Assembly: GCF_003034995.1 (NCBI RefSeq)
Contig: NZ_PZKF01000001.1
Span: 124,001 to 188,000 of the forward strand
Reading direction: 5' to 3'
Origin: Phaeovulum veldkampii DSM 11550
Lineage (GTDB): Bacteria; Pseudomonadota; Alphaproteobacteria; Rhodobacterales; Rhodobacteraceae
DNA: 64,000 nucleotides
This document shows positions 27,375 through 36,259 of the stretch, piece after piece. Made by a program: the position numbers and the translations under genes. The stretch's first letter is position 1, and every line of letters starts with the position of its first letter. The notes beneath the pieces are model-generated. The model saw only the letters and a list, made by a program, of their open reading frames with translations. It was not told where the DNA came from and searched no databases.

Positions 27375-28520
27375 TCAGCCGTTCAGCGACAGCGCCGTGA
27401 CCGTCGTCATCTGGCCAAAGCCGTTGAACCGCGTGTTGGTCGCGCTGGAATACGCGCCCATGCCCATGAAGATCACATAGTCCCCTTCGGCCAGATCGGC
27501 CGGCAACGGCAGGTCGCCCGGCAGCCGGTCAACACTGTCGCAGGTCGGACCAAAAACCACGCGCCCGACCAGTTCGCCGCTGCGCGGCTTGCCCTCGGGG
27601 GTGTGAACCTCGATCCGCTCGATATTGCCGACGATCGGCAGTTCGGTCAGCCCGCCATAGACGCCATCGTTCAGGAACACATGCACCCCGTCGCGCACCG
27701 CCTTGACCTGCGTGATCAGCGCAAATGCATCCCCCACAAGACCACGCCCCGGCTCGCAGACCAGCTTGGGCCGGGCCGACCCGAAGGCCTCGGTCGCCAC
27801 CCGGTCGATCAGCGTGAAGATCGCCTCCAGCGCAGGCGCCTCGCCCGGCTGCCGGTGCGAGGGAAAACCGCCGCCGACATTCAGCCGGAACGCGGGCACG
27901 CCCGCCGTCTCGCAAATCTCGGCCGCGGCGCGCAGATAGGCGTCCCAGGTCATCGGATCGGTGCATTGCGTGCCGGGGTGGAAGGTCAGCGACGGCACAA
28001 AGCCCGCCGCGGCCACGCGGCGCAGCAGCACCGCCGCCAGTTCCGCGGTCGCGCCGAACTTGGCGCCAAAGTTGTAGGCCGCGCCCGCCACCGGCAGCTT
28101 GAATCGCACCGAAATCTCGCAGCCCAGCGGCGGCACCATCTCGATCAGCTTGTCCAGCTCCGACACCGAATCGACCGACCAGCTTTTCACGCCCGCCGCC
28201 ACCGCATGTGCAATCTCGCCGCGCGCGCGCACCGGGTTGTTGTAATGCAGCGCCGCACCGGGGGCGAGACGGCGGATCATGTCGATCTCGGCGGGCGAGG
28301 CCACGTCAAAGCCCTGCACCCCCGCGGCCACCAGGTTTTCAATGACCATCTCGTCGGGGTTCGACTTGACCGCATAGGTCACCATGCCGGGAAACCCGGC
28401 GATGAAGCGGCGCGCGGTCGCCTGCAATACGGTCGGCGCAAACACCATCACCGGGTGCTCGGGTGCCTGTGTGCGGATGATTTCGGACGGCGCGGCCCAG
28501 ATCGTTTTAGACAGTCCCAT
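27375..28520 (-). CDS. Ornithine decarboxylase (type III fold, PLP)
   Basis: Converts ornithine to putrescine; some relatives also accept lysine. The 381-aa protein has the PLP lysine in YAVKSNPDE, the glycine-rich CEPGRGLVGDA and the catalytic cysteine in GPTCDSVD. The ATG at 28520 has GGGAG before it; a TTG at 28541 is a weaker option. The leader contains a hairpin and a short upstream frame overlapping the start codon, suggesting post-transcriptional control. Divergent from an Lrp-type regulator. Confidence 0.92.
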   Translation of the reverse strand: MGLSKTIWAAPSEIIRTQAPEHPVMVFAPTVLQATARRFIAGFPGMVTYAVKSNPDEMVIENLVAAGVQGFDVASPAEIDMIRRLAPGAALHYNNPVRARGEIAHAVAAGVKSWSVDSVSELDKLIEMVPPLGCEISVRFKLPVAGAAYNFGAKFGATAELAAVLLRRVAAAGFVPSLTFHPGTQCTDPMTWDAYLRAAAEICETAGVPAFRLNVGGGFPSHRQPGEAPALEAIFTLIDRVATEAFGSARPKLVCEPGRGLVGDAFALITQVKAVRDGVHVFLNDGVYGGLTELPIVGNIERIEVHTPEGKPRSGELVGRVVFGPTCDSVDRLPGDLPLPADLAEGDYVIFMGMGAYSSATNTRFNGFGQMTTVTALSLNG

Positions 28521-28548
28521 CGGCGTGCTCCCTGCCAACAAGACGCAT
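28507..28548 (-). CDS. Possible 13-codon upstream ORF overlapping the ornithine decarboxylase start
   Basis: ATG at 28546-28548 preceded by AAGGGG five bases upstream encodes MRLVGREHADGTV and stops at 28507-28509, inside codon 4-5 of ornithine decarboxylase in another frame. The decarboxylase ribosome-binding site is inside this ORF, so its translation would affect initiation downstream. No homologue recognised. Confidence 0.3.
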   Translation of the reverse strand: MRLVGREHADGTV

Positions 28549-28570
28549 TAGCCCCTTGCCCCGGCATACG

Positions 28571-28602
28571 GGTTGGGAGACGCTTGCGCGTTCAAACCAA
28601 CC
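28571..28602 (-). promoter_or_regulatory. Hairpin with GNRA loop in the ornithine decarboxylase leader
   Basis: GGTTGG (minus 28602-28597) pairs with CCAACC (28576-28571), and inside it ACGC-GCAA-GCGT forms a stem with a GCAA tetraloop. A cis-regulatory RNA called speF is known upstream of ornithine decarboxylase genes in alphaproteobacteria; whether this is one cannot be decided by eye. Confidence 0.35.
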
Positions 28603-28700
28603 AGGCCAGGTGCGTATGAGCCGCCCTTTCACCTGAAACTTAAGTCTGCGCGATATGAGCCACAATTTCACCGATCAAAAGGCTAGAAATGCTGCGCAGC

Positions 28701-28714
28701 GTCGTTATAATGAC
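28701..28714. promoter_or_regulatory. Near-palindrome over TATAAT, candidate Lrp operator
   Basis: GTCGTTATAATGAC is palindromic except for one symmetrical G/T pair and contains TATAAT. It lies 33 bases before the Lrp-type gene and within the region shared with the divergent decarboxylase. Confidence 0.35.
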
Positions 28715-28746
28715 GAAAATTCCGGTCAAACTGTCGGTGATGACAT

Positions 28747-29178
28747 ATGGACGACCTCGACAGGCATATCCTGCGGCTGCTGGGCGGCGATGCGCGCATG
28801 TCGGTGGCAACACTCGCCCGACGATTGAAGGTTGCGCGCTCCACCATCCAGGCCCGGCTGGAGCGGATGGAAACGACCGGCGTGATCGCCGGCTACACGA
28901 TCAAGCTGGGCGAGGCGGCGCGCCAGGGCCGCATCCGCGCCACCGTCATGCTGCAGATCGAACCGCGCGCACAGCCCGCAATCCTGACCCGGCTCAAGAC
29001 CATCGCAGAGGTCGAGCGCATCCATTCCACCTCGGGCCGGGTTGATCTCTTGCTGCAACTCGCGGCAGGCTCCACCGCCGAACTCGATGCTGTGCTTGAC
29101 CAGATCGGTGCGATGGCGGGGGTGAAATCCTCCGAAAGCCTGATCCACCTCTCGACCAAGATGGACCGCGCCGTCTGA
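28747..29178 (+). CDS. Lrp/AsnC-family transcriptional regulator
   Basis: A 143-aa regulator with an N-terminal helix-turn-helix (about 1-48, VATLARRLKVARSTIQARLERME) and a RAM-type ligand-binding domain. It is divergent from ornithine decarboxylase with a 226-bp gap that holds a palindrome, so it plausibly controls that gene and itself. Effector unknown; ornithine, lysine or arginine would fit the neighbourhood. A GAAATATCC element follows the stop. Confidence 0.88.
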   Translation: MDDLDRHILRLLGGDARMSVATLARRLKVARSTIQARLERMETTGVIAGYTIKLGEAARQGRIRATVMLQIEPRAQPAILTRLKTIAEVERIHSTSGRVDLLLQLAAGSTAELDAVLDQIGAMAGVKSSESLIHLSTKMDRAV

Positions 29179-29192
29179 AACCTCCCCTTTCC

Positions 29193-29238
29193 CGTTGCCG
29201 AAATATCCTCCGGGGGTCCGGGGGTGGAAAACCCCCGG
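29193..29238 (+). repeat. GAAATATCC-family intergenic element
   Basis: CGTTGCCGAAATATCC, then a G-rich stretch and a 7-bp stem (29218-29224 with 29232-29238). It lies 15 bases after the Lrp-type gene. Confidence 0.6.
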
Positions 29239-29257
29239 CGCCCGCCGCCCGCACAGC

Positions 29258-29296
29258 GCCTTCCCCTCTGGCCTTCCCCTCTGGCCTTCCCCTCTG
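29258..29296 (+). repeat. Three perfect 13-bp tandem repeats before valS
   Basis: GCCTTCCCCTCTG is present three times without mismatch at 29258-29270, 29271-29283 and 29284-29296, followed by a partial GCC. The array ends 46 bases before the valS start, within its leader or promoter. Confidence 0.85.
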
Positions 29297-29342
29297 GCCC
29301 CGCGCGCGGTAAAGAGCCTGCAACAAACGCAGGATCAGACCG

Positions 29343-32156
29343 ATGCCGATGGAAAAGACCTTCTCCCCCGCCGAGGCCGAAGCCCGGATCGCCGCCGAAT
29401 GGGAGGCCGCGGGCGCCTTCGCCGCAGGCGCCAACCAAAGCCGTGACGATACGTTCTGCATCATGATCCCGCCGCCGAACGTCACCGGCAGCCTGCACAT
29501 GGGCCACGCCTTCAACAACACGCTGCAAGACATTCTCGTGCGCTGGCACCGGATGCGCGGCTTCGATACGCTGTGGCAGCCGGGGCAGGACCATGCCGGC
29601 ATCGCCACGCAAATGGTCGTGGAACGCGAACTCGCCCGCACCGGCCAGCCCTCGCGCCGCGATCTGGGGCGCGAGGCGTTTCTGGAAAAGGTCTGGGAAT
29701 GGAAGGAACAATCCGGCGACACGATCATCGGGCAGCTCAAACGCCTCGGCGCTTCTTGTGACTGGTCGCGCAACGCCTTCACGATGGACGCACATTTCCA
29801 GCAGGCGGTGATCAAGGTCTTTGTCGATCTCTACAACAAGGGCCTGATCTACCGCGGCAAGCGGCTGGTGAACTGGGATCCGCATTTCGAAACCGCGATT
29901 TCCGATCTGGAGGTCGAGAATACCGAAGTGCAGGGCCATATGTGGCACTTCAAATATCGCCTCGCAGGCGGCGAGACGTATGAATACATCGAGCGGGACG
30001 GCGACGGCAACGTGACCCTGCGCGAGGTGCGCGATTACATCTCGATCGCCACCACGCGGCCCGAAACCATGCTGGGTGACGGCGCGGTGGCGGTGAACCC
30101 CTGTGATGAACGCTATGCGCCGATCGTGGGCAAGCTGGTGCATCTGCCGCTGTGCGACCGCCTGATCCCGATCATCACCGACGACTACCCCGACCCCGAC
30201 TTTGGCTCGGGCGCGGTAAAGATCACCGGCGCGCATGATTTCAACGACTATGCCGTGGCGATGCGCAACCACATCCCGCTCTATCCGCTGATGGATACCA
30301 AGGGCCGGATGCGCGACGATGGCCTCCCCTATGCCGAGGCGGTCGAGATCGCGCGCGCCATCGCCGCCAACCCGGCGCTGGCCGACACCACCGACCTGTC
30401 GGCGGTCAACCTCGTGCCCGAAAAATACCGCGGAATGGACCGGTTCGAGGCGCGCAAGGCCGTGATCGCCGACATCTACGCGCAAGGTCTGGGCGTGATG
30501 GTCGAGGGCCCCGATGGCGAGATCGTGCCCTATATCGAGTCGAAACCCATCATGCAGCCCTTCGGCGACCGCTCCAAGGTGGTGATCGAGCCGATGCTGA
30601 CCGATCAGTGGTTCGTCGATACCGCGCAGATCGTGCAGCCCGCCATCGACGCAGTGCGCGAGGGCCGCACAAAGATCCTGCCGGAACAACATGAAAAGGT
30701 TTACTTTCACTGGCTTGAGAACATCGAGCCGTGGTGCATTTCCCGCCAGCTGTGGTGGGGGCATCAGATCCCGGTCTGGTATGACGACGAGGGCAACCAC
30801 TACTGCGCCGCCTCCGAGGCCGAGGCGCAGGCGATGGCGCCGGGCAAACACCTGACCCGTGACCCCGACGTTCTCGACACCTGGTTCTCGTCCGGTCTGT
30901 GGCCCATCGGCACGCTGGGCTGGCCCGAACCCACGCCCGAATTGCAGAAATACTTTCCCACCGATGTGCTGATCACCGGCTTTGACATCATCTTCTTCTG
31001 GGTCGCCCGGATGATGATGATGCAGCTTGCCGTGGTCGATCAGGTGCCCTTCCACACCGTCTATGTTCACGCCCTGGTGCGCGACGAGAAGGGCAAGAAG
31101 ATGTCCAAATCCCTGGGCAACGTGCTCGACCCGCTGGAACTGATCGACGAATTCGGCGCCGATGCGGTGCGCTTCACGCTGACCGCGATGGCCGCAATGG
31201 GGCGCGATCTGAAGCTGTCCACCGCGCGGATCGCCGGCTATCGCAACTTTGGCACAAAGCTGTGGAACGCCACCCGCTTTGCCGAGATGAACGGCGTGTT
31301 CGAGGGCGCGGCACAGCCCGGCATCCCTGCCCCCGCCCATACCGTGAACCGCTGGATCATCGGCGAAACGGCCCGCGTCCGCGAGGCGGTCGATGAGGCG
31401 CTGGAAAACTACCGCTTCAACGATGCCGCCAACGCGCTTTATGCCTTTGTCTGGGGCAAGGTCTGCGACTGGTATGTGGAGTTTGCCAAACCCCTGTTCG
31501 ATGGCGACCACGCCGCCGAAACGCGGGCCACGATGCGCTGGGTGCTGGATCAGTGCTATATCCTGCTGCACCCGATCATGCCCTTCATCACCGAAGACCT
31601 CTGGGGCCTGACCGGCACCCGCGCCAGGATGCTGGTTCACGCCGACTGGCCGGGCTATGGCGCCGAACTGATCGACCCCGAGGCGATGCGGGAAATGACC
31701 TGGGTTATCGGCCTGATCGAGGAAATCCGCTCTGCCCGCGCGCAGATGGGGGTGCCAGTGGCCGCAAAACTCGCCATGATCGTGGCCGAGGCCGACGAGC
31801 CGGCGCTGGCCGCACTTGCCCGCAACGAGGCGCTGATCTTCCGCCTTGCGCGGATCGAGACGGTGGCCGCAGGCCCCGCCCCCAAGGGCGCGGTCACGCT
31901 GGCCCTGCCGGGCGCCACCATCGCGCTGCCGCTGGCCGGCGTGATCGACGTGGCCGCCGAACAGGCGCGGCTGGAAAAGGCGCTGGGCAAGCTGGAAAAG
32001 GATCTGGGCGGTCTGCGCGGGCGGCTGAACAATCCGAAATTCGTGGCCTCCGCGCCCGACGACATCGTGGCCGAAAACCGCGAGGCCCTGGCGCTCGGCG
32101 AGGAAGAGGCCGCCAAGCTGCGCACCGCACTGGCACGGCTGGCTGAAATGGGCTGA
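29343..32156 (+). CDS. valS: Valine--tRNA ligase
   Basis: Charges tRNA-Val. The 937-aa class I synthetase has HMGH at 52-55 and KMSKS at 586-590, a large CP1 editing domain between them, the anticodon-binding helical domain and a C-terminal coiled coil (about 870-935) typical of ValRS. An alternative ATG lies two codons on. The leader carries the 13-bp tandem repeats. Confidence 0.97.
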   Translation: MPMEKTFSPAEAEARIAAEWEAAGAFAAGANQSRDDTFCIMIPPPNVTGSLHMGHAFNNTLQDILVRWHRMRGFDTLWQPGQDHAGIATQMVVERELARTGQPSRRDLGREAFLEKVWEWKEQSGDTIIGQLKRLGASCDWSRNAFTMDAHFQQAVIKVFVDLYNKGLIYRGKRLVNWDPHFETAISDLEVENTEVQGHMWHFKYRLAGGETYEYIERDGDGNVTLREVRDYISIATTRPETMLGDGAVAVNPCDERYAPIVGKLVHLPLCDRLIPIITDDYPDPDFGSGAVKITGAHDFNDYAVAMRNHIPLYPLMDTKGRMRDDGLPYAEAVEIARAIAANPALADTTDLSAVNLVPEKYRGMDRFEARKAVIADIYAQGLGVMVEGPDGEIVPYIESKPIMQPFGDRSKVVIEPMLTDQWFVDTAQIVQPAIDAVREGRTKILPEQHEKVYFHWLENIEPWCISRQLWWGHQIPVWYDDEGNHYCAASEAEAQAMAPGKHLTRDPDVLDTWFSSGLWPIGTLGWPEPTPELQKYFPTDVLITGFDIIFFWVARMMMMQLAVVDQVPFHTVYVHALVRDEKGKKMSKSLGNVLDPLELIDEFGADAVRFTLTAMAAMGRDLKLSTARIAGYRNFGTKLWNATRFAEMNGVFEGAAQPGIPAPAHTVNRWIIGETARVREAVDEALENYRFNDAANALYAFVWGKVCDWYVEFAKPLFDGDHAAETRATMRWVLDQCYILLHPIMPFITEDLWGLTGTRARMLVHADWPGYGAELIDPEAMREMTWVIGLIEEIRSARAQMGVPVAAKLAMIVAEADEPALAALARNEALIFRLARIETVAAGPAPKGAVTLALPGATIALPLAGVIDVAAEQARLEKALGKLEKDLGGLRGRLNNPKFVASAPDDIVAENREALALGEEEAAKLRTALARLAEMG

Positions 32157-32176
32157 ACAGGACAGGGGGGGGCAGG

Positions 32177-33286
32177 ATGACCGGACCGCGCTACACACGG
32201 CTTGTGCAAAGCCTGCCCGCCTCGGTGCCCTTCACCGGCCCCGAAACGCTGGAACGCAACGCGGGGCGGGCCTTCCGCGCGCGCCTTGGGGCCAACGAAA
32301 ACGGCTTTGGCCCCAGCCCCCGCGCCATCGCCGCCATGCAGGAGGCGGCCGCAGGCGCCTGGATGTATGGCGACCCGGAAAACCACGACCTGAGGGCGGC
32401 TCTGGCCGCCCATCACGGCTGCGGCCCGGAAAACATCATGGTGGGCGAAGGCATCGACGGGCTTCTGGGCTATCTGGTGCGGCTGCTGATCGAGCCGGGC
32501 GATGCCGTCGTCACCTCGGACGGGGCCTATCCGACCTTCACTTTCCATGTGCTGGGCTTTGGCGGCGCGCTGCACAAGGTGCCCTACCTCGGCAACCACG
32601 AAGACCCCGCCGCCCTGATCGCGCGCGCCGCCGAGACGGGGGCGAAACTCGTCTACATCGCCAACCCCGACAACCCGATGGCCAGCCACCACCCCGCCTC
32701 GACCATCGCCGCCATGGTCGAGGCAGTGCCCGACGGTTGCCTGATGATCCTGGACGAGGCCTATATCGACCTCGCCCCCACCGGCACCGCGCCCGACATC
32801 GACCCCGCCGACCCGCGGGTGATCCGGATGCGGACCTTTTCCAAAGGCTACGGGCTGGCGGGCGCGCGGGTGGGCTATGCCATCGGCGCGGCACCGCTGA
32901 TCGCGGCCTTCAACAAGATCCGCAACCATTTCGGCATGTGCCGCACCAGCCAGATCGGCGCCCTGGCGGCGCTGACCGATCAGGGCTGGAGCGCCCATGT
33001 CCGCGCCGAAGTGGCCCGCTCGCGCAGCCGTCTCGCCGCGATCGCCACCGAGAACGGCCTGATCGCCCTGCCCTCGGCCACCAATTTCGTCACCATCGAC
33101 TGCGGCGCCGACGGGGTGTTCGCCCGCCGTGTCCTGGCCGGGCTGATCGAGCGCGGTATCTTCGCCCGGATGCCCTTTGTGCCCCCACACGACCGCTGCA
33201 TCCGCATCAGTTGCGGCCCGGATGCCGAAATGGTCGCCGTAGCCGAGGCCTTGCCGCCGGCGCTGGCCGCTGCATGCACAGGCTGA
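32177..33286 (+). CDS. HisC-like PLP aminotransferase (class I/II)
   Basis: A 369-aa fold-type I aminotransferase with ANENGFGPSP at the N-terminus, the DEAYIDLAP stretch and the PLP lysine K223 in TFSKGYGLAGARVGYA. The sequence is closest in style to histidinol-phosphate aminotransferases, but no other his gene is nearby and such proteins often act on aromatic amino acids, so the substrate is left open. It starts 21 bp after valS with GGGGGG-rich ribosome-binding sequence. Confidence 0.85.
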   Translation: MTGPRYTRLVQSLPASVPFTGPETLERNAGRAFRARLGANENGFGPSPRAIAAMQEAAAGAWMYGDPENHDLRAALAAHHGCGPENIMVGEGIDGLLGYLVRLLIEPGDAVVTSDGAYPTFTFHVLGFGGALHKVPYLGNHEDPAALIARAAETGAKLVYIANPDNPMASHHPASTIAAMVEAVPDGCLMILDEAYIDLAPTGTAPDIDPADPRVIRMRTFSKGYGLAGARVGYAIGAAPLIAAFNKIRNHFGMCRTSQIGALAALTDQGWSAHVRAEVARSRSRLAAIATENGLIALPSATNFVTIDCGADGVFARRVLAGLIERGIFARMPFVPPHDRCIRISCGPDAEMVAVAEALPPALAAACTG

Positions 33287-33296
33287 GAAAAGACGC

Positions 33297-33336
33297 TTGA
33301 CCCGACGCCCGAAAAGTTACATTCAAAATACCGAAT
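33297..33336 (+). promoter_or_regulatory. Candidate promoter with NsrR-like box before DUF6858 gene
   Basis: TTGACC at 33297-33302 could be a -35; TACATT at 33318-33323 a -10 (15-base spacing, short). Overlapping it, 33314-33329 reads AAGTTACATTCAAAAT, similar to the NsrR half-site pattern AAG-N-TGCATTT-N-AAAT. The resemblance is partial on the right-hand half. Confidence 0.3.
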
Positions 33337-33356
33337 TTAACGCACGGGTGAGGCCC

Positions 33357-33749
33357 ATGAAACAATCGCTGCTGATGGAAAAATACCCGGTCTTCGACAT
33401 GACCCTGCCGAAGTCCGAAACCTCCTGCGCCTCGGTCGATGACATCATCGCCGCGCTGAAGGCAAAGATCGACGCCCACCCGAAAGTGGCCTTTATCGCC
33501 ACCTTCGACCATTACGCCCACACCGCAGCCATCGGCGGCACCATCGCCGACACGATCAGGGCGGCCAAGAACATCGTGTTCTGTTTTGGCGTGATGCTGC
33601 CCAATGCCCATGTTCTGGCGGTGCGCCCGCGCGCCATCGGCGTGGCCGATATGGGCGATCACTTCCACCTCACCTTCCTCGAGCCGCCGATGGAACTGGC
33701 GACGACGGAAATGGAAGCCTGGTGCAAGGCGCTCGCCGACAAGGCCTGA
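33357..33749 (+). CDS. DUF6858 family protein
   Basis: A soluble 130-aa protein without signal peptide. It contains KVAFIATFDHYAHT and a conserved-looking Cys in NIVFCFGVMLPNAH; I associate the sequence with family DUF6858, whose function is unknown. The ATG at 33357 follows GTGAGG; an earlier in-frame start would place the promoter-like AT-rich segment inside the gene. It stands 70 bp after the aminotransferase. Confidence 0.72.
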   Translation: MKQSLLMEKYPVFDMTLPKSETSCASVDDIIAALKAKIDAHPKVAFIATFDHYAHTAAIGGTIADTIRAAKNIVFCFGVMLPNAHVLAVRPRAIGVADMGDHFHLTFLEPPMELATTEMEAWCKALADKA

Positions 33750-33842
33750 CCGCTGCGGGGGGCGCCCCGGCGCCCCTCTCCCAGCGGTGATTTGCCCGCG
33801 CGGGCCGCATCGGCCACACTCCCCACACCAAGGGAGAGACCG

Positions 33843-34217
33843 ATGACCAGAACATACCCCGCGCTTTGCGCCGCCCTGATCAGCCTTGCGCTGGCTCAGG
33901 GCACCACGGCCCAGTCGATGGACCATTCCGCCCATATCGGTGCTTCGCCCGCCGCGGCAGCCCCCGCCTCGACCGCCGCCTTCATCGCAGCCAATGACAC
34001 GATGCACACCGCCATGGCGATCGACTACACCGGCAATGCCGACGTTGATTTCCTGCGCGGCATGATCCCGCATCATCAGGGTGCGGTCGCCATGGCGCGC
34101 GTGGTGCTGGACCACGGGACTGATCCCGAGGTCCGCGCGCTTGCCGAACAGATCATCGCCGCGCAAGAGGCCGAAATTGCCTGGATGCAGGACTGGCTGA
34201 CGAAAAACGCCAACTGA
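33843..34217 (+). CDS. DUF305 family secreted protein
   Basis: A 124-aa protein with a signal peptide (about 1-23, TTAQS) and one DUF305 domain marked by [21 protein letters not shown]. The His pair and Met residues suggest metal, possibly copper, binding in the periplasm, as proposed for relatives. GGGAGAG precedes the ATG. It is followed by a GAAATATCC element. Confidence 0.87.
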   Translation: MTRTYPALCAALISLALAQGTTAQSMDHSAHIGASPAAAAPASTAAFIAANDTMHTAMAIDYTGNADVDFLRGMIPHHQGAVAMARVVLDHGTDPEVRALAEQIIAAQEAEIAWMQDWLTKNAN

Positions 34218-34228
34218 GAGGCCCGCCC

Positions 34229-34300
34229 TTCATCTTGGCCGAAATATCCTCGGGGGGTGAATGGGCCGCAGGCCCAGAGGGGGGCAGACGGCCCCCCTGC
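34229..34300 (+). repeat. GAAATATCC-family intergenic element, long form
   Basis: TTCATCTTGGCC, then GAAATATCC, a G run and two hairpins (GGGCC/GGCCC at 34263-34275 and a longer G6/C6 stem to 34299). It lies between convergent genes and could terminate both. Confidence 0.65.
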
Positions 34301-34303
34301 CCT

Positions 34304-35500
34304 TCAGCCCGCAACCACAGCCGTGGCCGCAGCCAGTCCGCCCGGCCCGTGCGGTATGTCCAGCGCCCGCATCCCCGCCTCCATTACCGCCAGAACGCCC
34401 AGTGTCATATGCGCGTTCACATGGCCCATATGCGCCACCCGCAGGAAATCACCAAAGGCCGGGTCATCGGGCGCCGCCATTCCCAGCCCGATGCCGAGCG
34501 TCACCCCGGCCTCGGCCTCGCACCAGGCGCGCAGCCGCGCCGCGCCGCCATTCCCGATCCGCACCGCCGTCACCGCCCGCGCGCGGGCCGCGGGGTCGGT
34601 AATGTTCAGCGCAATGTCACCGCCCCGCCCCCAGGCCTCGAACGCCGCCCAGACCGCGCGTGCCAGCCGGTCGTGCCGCGCCCAGACATGGGGCAGACCC
34701 TCTTCCTCCAGCAGCATCGTCAGCGAGGTGCGCAGACCGAACAGGTGGTGCGTGGGCGCCGTTCCGGCAAAATGCATCCAGAAGTCGGGGCCAAAGGCGC
34801 GCGGCTCCCAGCGCCAGTAGGGCGTGGCCAGATCGGCCCGTCGCCCGGCCTCCAGCGCCTTGTCGGAAAACCACACAAACCCCAGCCCCGGCGGCACCAT
34901 CAGCCCCTTCTGGCTGGCCGACACCATTACATCGACGCCCCAGTCATCCATCCGAAACTCGTCACAGCCCAGCGAGGCGATGCAATCCACCGCCAGCAGC
35001 GCCGGGTGCCCCGCCGCATCCATCGCCGCCCGGATCGCGGCAATGTCGTTTTTCACCGAACTGGCGGTATCGACATGCGTCACCAGAACCGCCCTGATCT
35101 GGTGCGAAAGGTCAGCGCGCAACGCGGCCTCCAGCCGGGCCGGGTCGGCGGGGGCCGATTTGCCAAAGTCGATCACCTCGACCTCTACCCCCATGGCGCG
35201 GGCGCTTTCGGCCCAGCCGATGCCGAACCGCCCCGTGGCCAGCACCAGCGCCTTGTCGCCGCGCGAAAACATGTTGGCATTGGCCGCCTCCCACGCGCCA
35301 TGACCATTGGCGATGTAGATCGCCACATGCGCACTGGTCAGCGCAACCCGCCGCAGGTCGGGAAACAGCGTTGCCACCATCTCGACCAGATCGCCCGCAT
35401 AGATATTGGGCGCGGGCCGGTGCATCGCGGCCAGCACCCGGTCGGGGATCGCCGAGGGGCCGGGAATGGCAAGATAGGGGCGGCCCTGCGCAAGGCTCAT
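34304..35500 (-). CDS. Class V aminotransferase (alanine/serine--glyoxylate type)
   Basis: A 398-aa PLP enzyme of the class V family. The N-terminal IPGPSAIPDRVL, the aspartate region VDCIASLGCDEFRMDDWGVD and the PLP lysine in SASQKGLM place it with serine-, alanine- or purine-linked glyoxylate aminotransferases. No neighbouring gene fixes the amino donor. Length is normal. Confidence 0.87.
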   Translation of the reverse strand: MSLAQGRPYLAIPGPSAIPDRVLAAMHRPAPNIYAGDLVEMVATLFPDLRRVALTSAHVAIYIANGHGAWEAANANMFSRGDKALVLATGRFGIGWAESARAMGVEVEVIDFGKSAPADPARLEAALRADLSHQIRAVLVTHVDTASSVKNDIAAIRAAMDAAGHPALLAVDCIASLGCDEFRMDDWGVDVMVSASQKGLMVPPGLGFVWFSDKALEAGRRADLATPYWRWEPRAFGPDFWMHFAGTAPTHHLFGLRTSLTMLLEEEGLPHVWARHDRLARAVWAAFEAWGRGGDIALNITDPAARARAVTAVRIGNGGAARLRAWCEAEAGVTLGIGLGMAAPDDPAFGDFLRVAHMGHVNAHMTLGVLAVMEAGMRALDIPHGPGGLAAATAVVAG

Positions 35501-35593
35501 TGTCTATCTCCTGTTCTGACCACACATCGGTAAGACCGGCGGGCGGTCAGGTCAATCTGGCGTGACGCATGGCCGGGCTGCGGCGGGCGTGGG

Positions 35594-36028
35594 CTATTTC
35601 AGCGCGACCAGCACCGCCCCCGCTGCGATCAGCGCAACCCCCAGCCAGTTGTGCCCCGCCAGCCTCTCGCCCAGAAACACCACGCCAAAGATCGCCACCA
35701 GAACGACGCTCAGCTTGTCCAGCGGCGCCACGCGGGCGGCATCGCCCAGTTTCAGCGCGCGGAAATAGCACAGCCAAGACGCCCCTGTTGCCAGTCCCGA
35801 TAGCAGGATGAAAAGATAGCTGCGCGCCGAAATCGTCGCCAGCGGTTGCCATTGCCCCGTCGCCAGCACAATGCCCGACAGCGCCAGCACGATCACCACG
35901 GTGCGCAGCAAGGTGGCGAAATCCGGCCCCACCCCGGCAATGCCGATCTTGGCGAAGATCGCGGTCAGCGCGGCAAAACCGGCAGAGCCCAGGGCCCAGA
36001 CCTGCCACGACCCGGCAAGATGATGCAT
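35594..36028 (-). CDS. Single-domain EamA/DMT transporter
   Basis: A 144-aa membrane protein with about five hydrophobic segments, equal to one EamA repeat. Full-length EamA transporters have two such repeats, so this one should work as a dimer, as small multidrug resistance proteins do. Substrate unknown. Longer frames on the same strand are in other reading frames and are not coding. Confidence 0.82.
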   Translation of the reverse strand: MHHLAGSWQVWALGSAGFAALTAIFAKIGIAGVGPDFATLLRTVVIVLALSGIVLATGQWQPLATISARSYLFILLSGLATGASWLCYFRALKLGDAARVAPLDKLSVVLVAIFGVVFLGERLAGHNWLGVALIAAGAVLVALK

Positions 36029-36259
36029 CAGCTTCCCCCTTCCGATCTTCCGGCGCCAGCCCGACGCCCCGCCAGAGGATCACAAGCCCGCGCCAAGGCC
36101 AAGTCCTTGCGAGGTGCGGCACCCGTGTTGTGCCCGATCCGAAGGCAGCAAGCCGCGCCGCGACCCTCGGCCAGCCGTCTCGCGCGCCCCGCCCCGCTTG
36201 CGCCCTGCCCGGCATCGGGCTATCCCGAACCAACCGCTCGCCCGTGCAAAGGCCCGCCC

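Noticed and set aside
28893-32198. Open frame of about 1100 codons opposite valS
   Set aside because: His/Arg/Gly/Gln-rich translation without recognisable domains; it mirrors the high-GC codon pattern of valS, which is clearly coding.
36029-36259. Hidden gene between the small EamA gene and the ABC exporter
   Set aside because: All frames give Arg/Pro/Ala-rich sequence without start signals; only promoter space and the TTG start of the exporter are supported.
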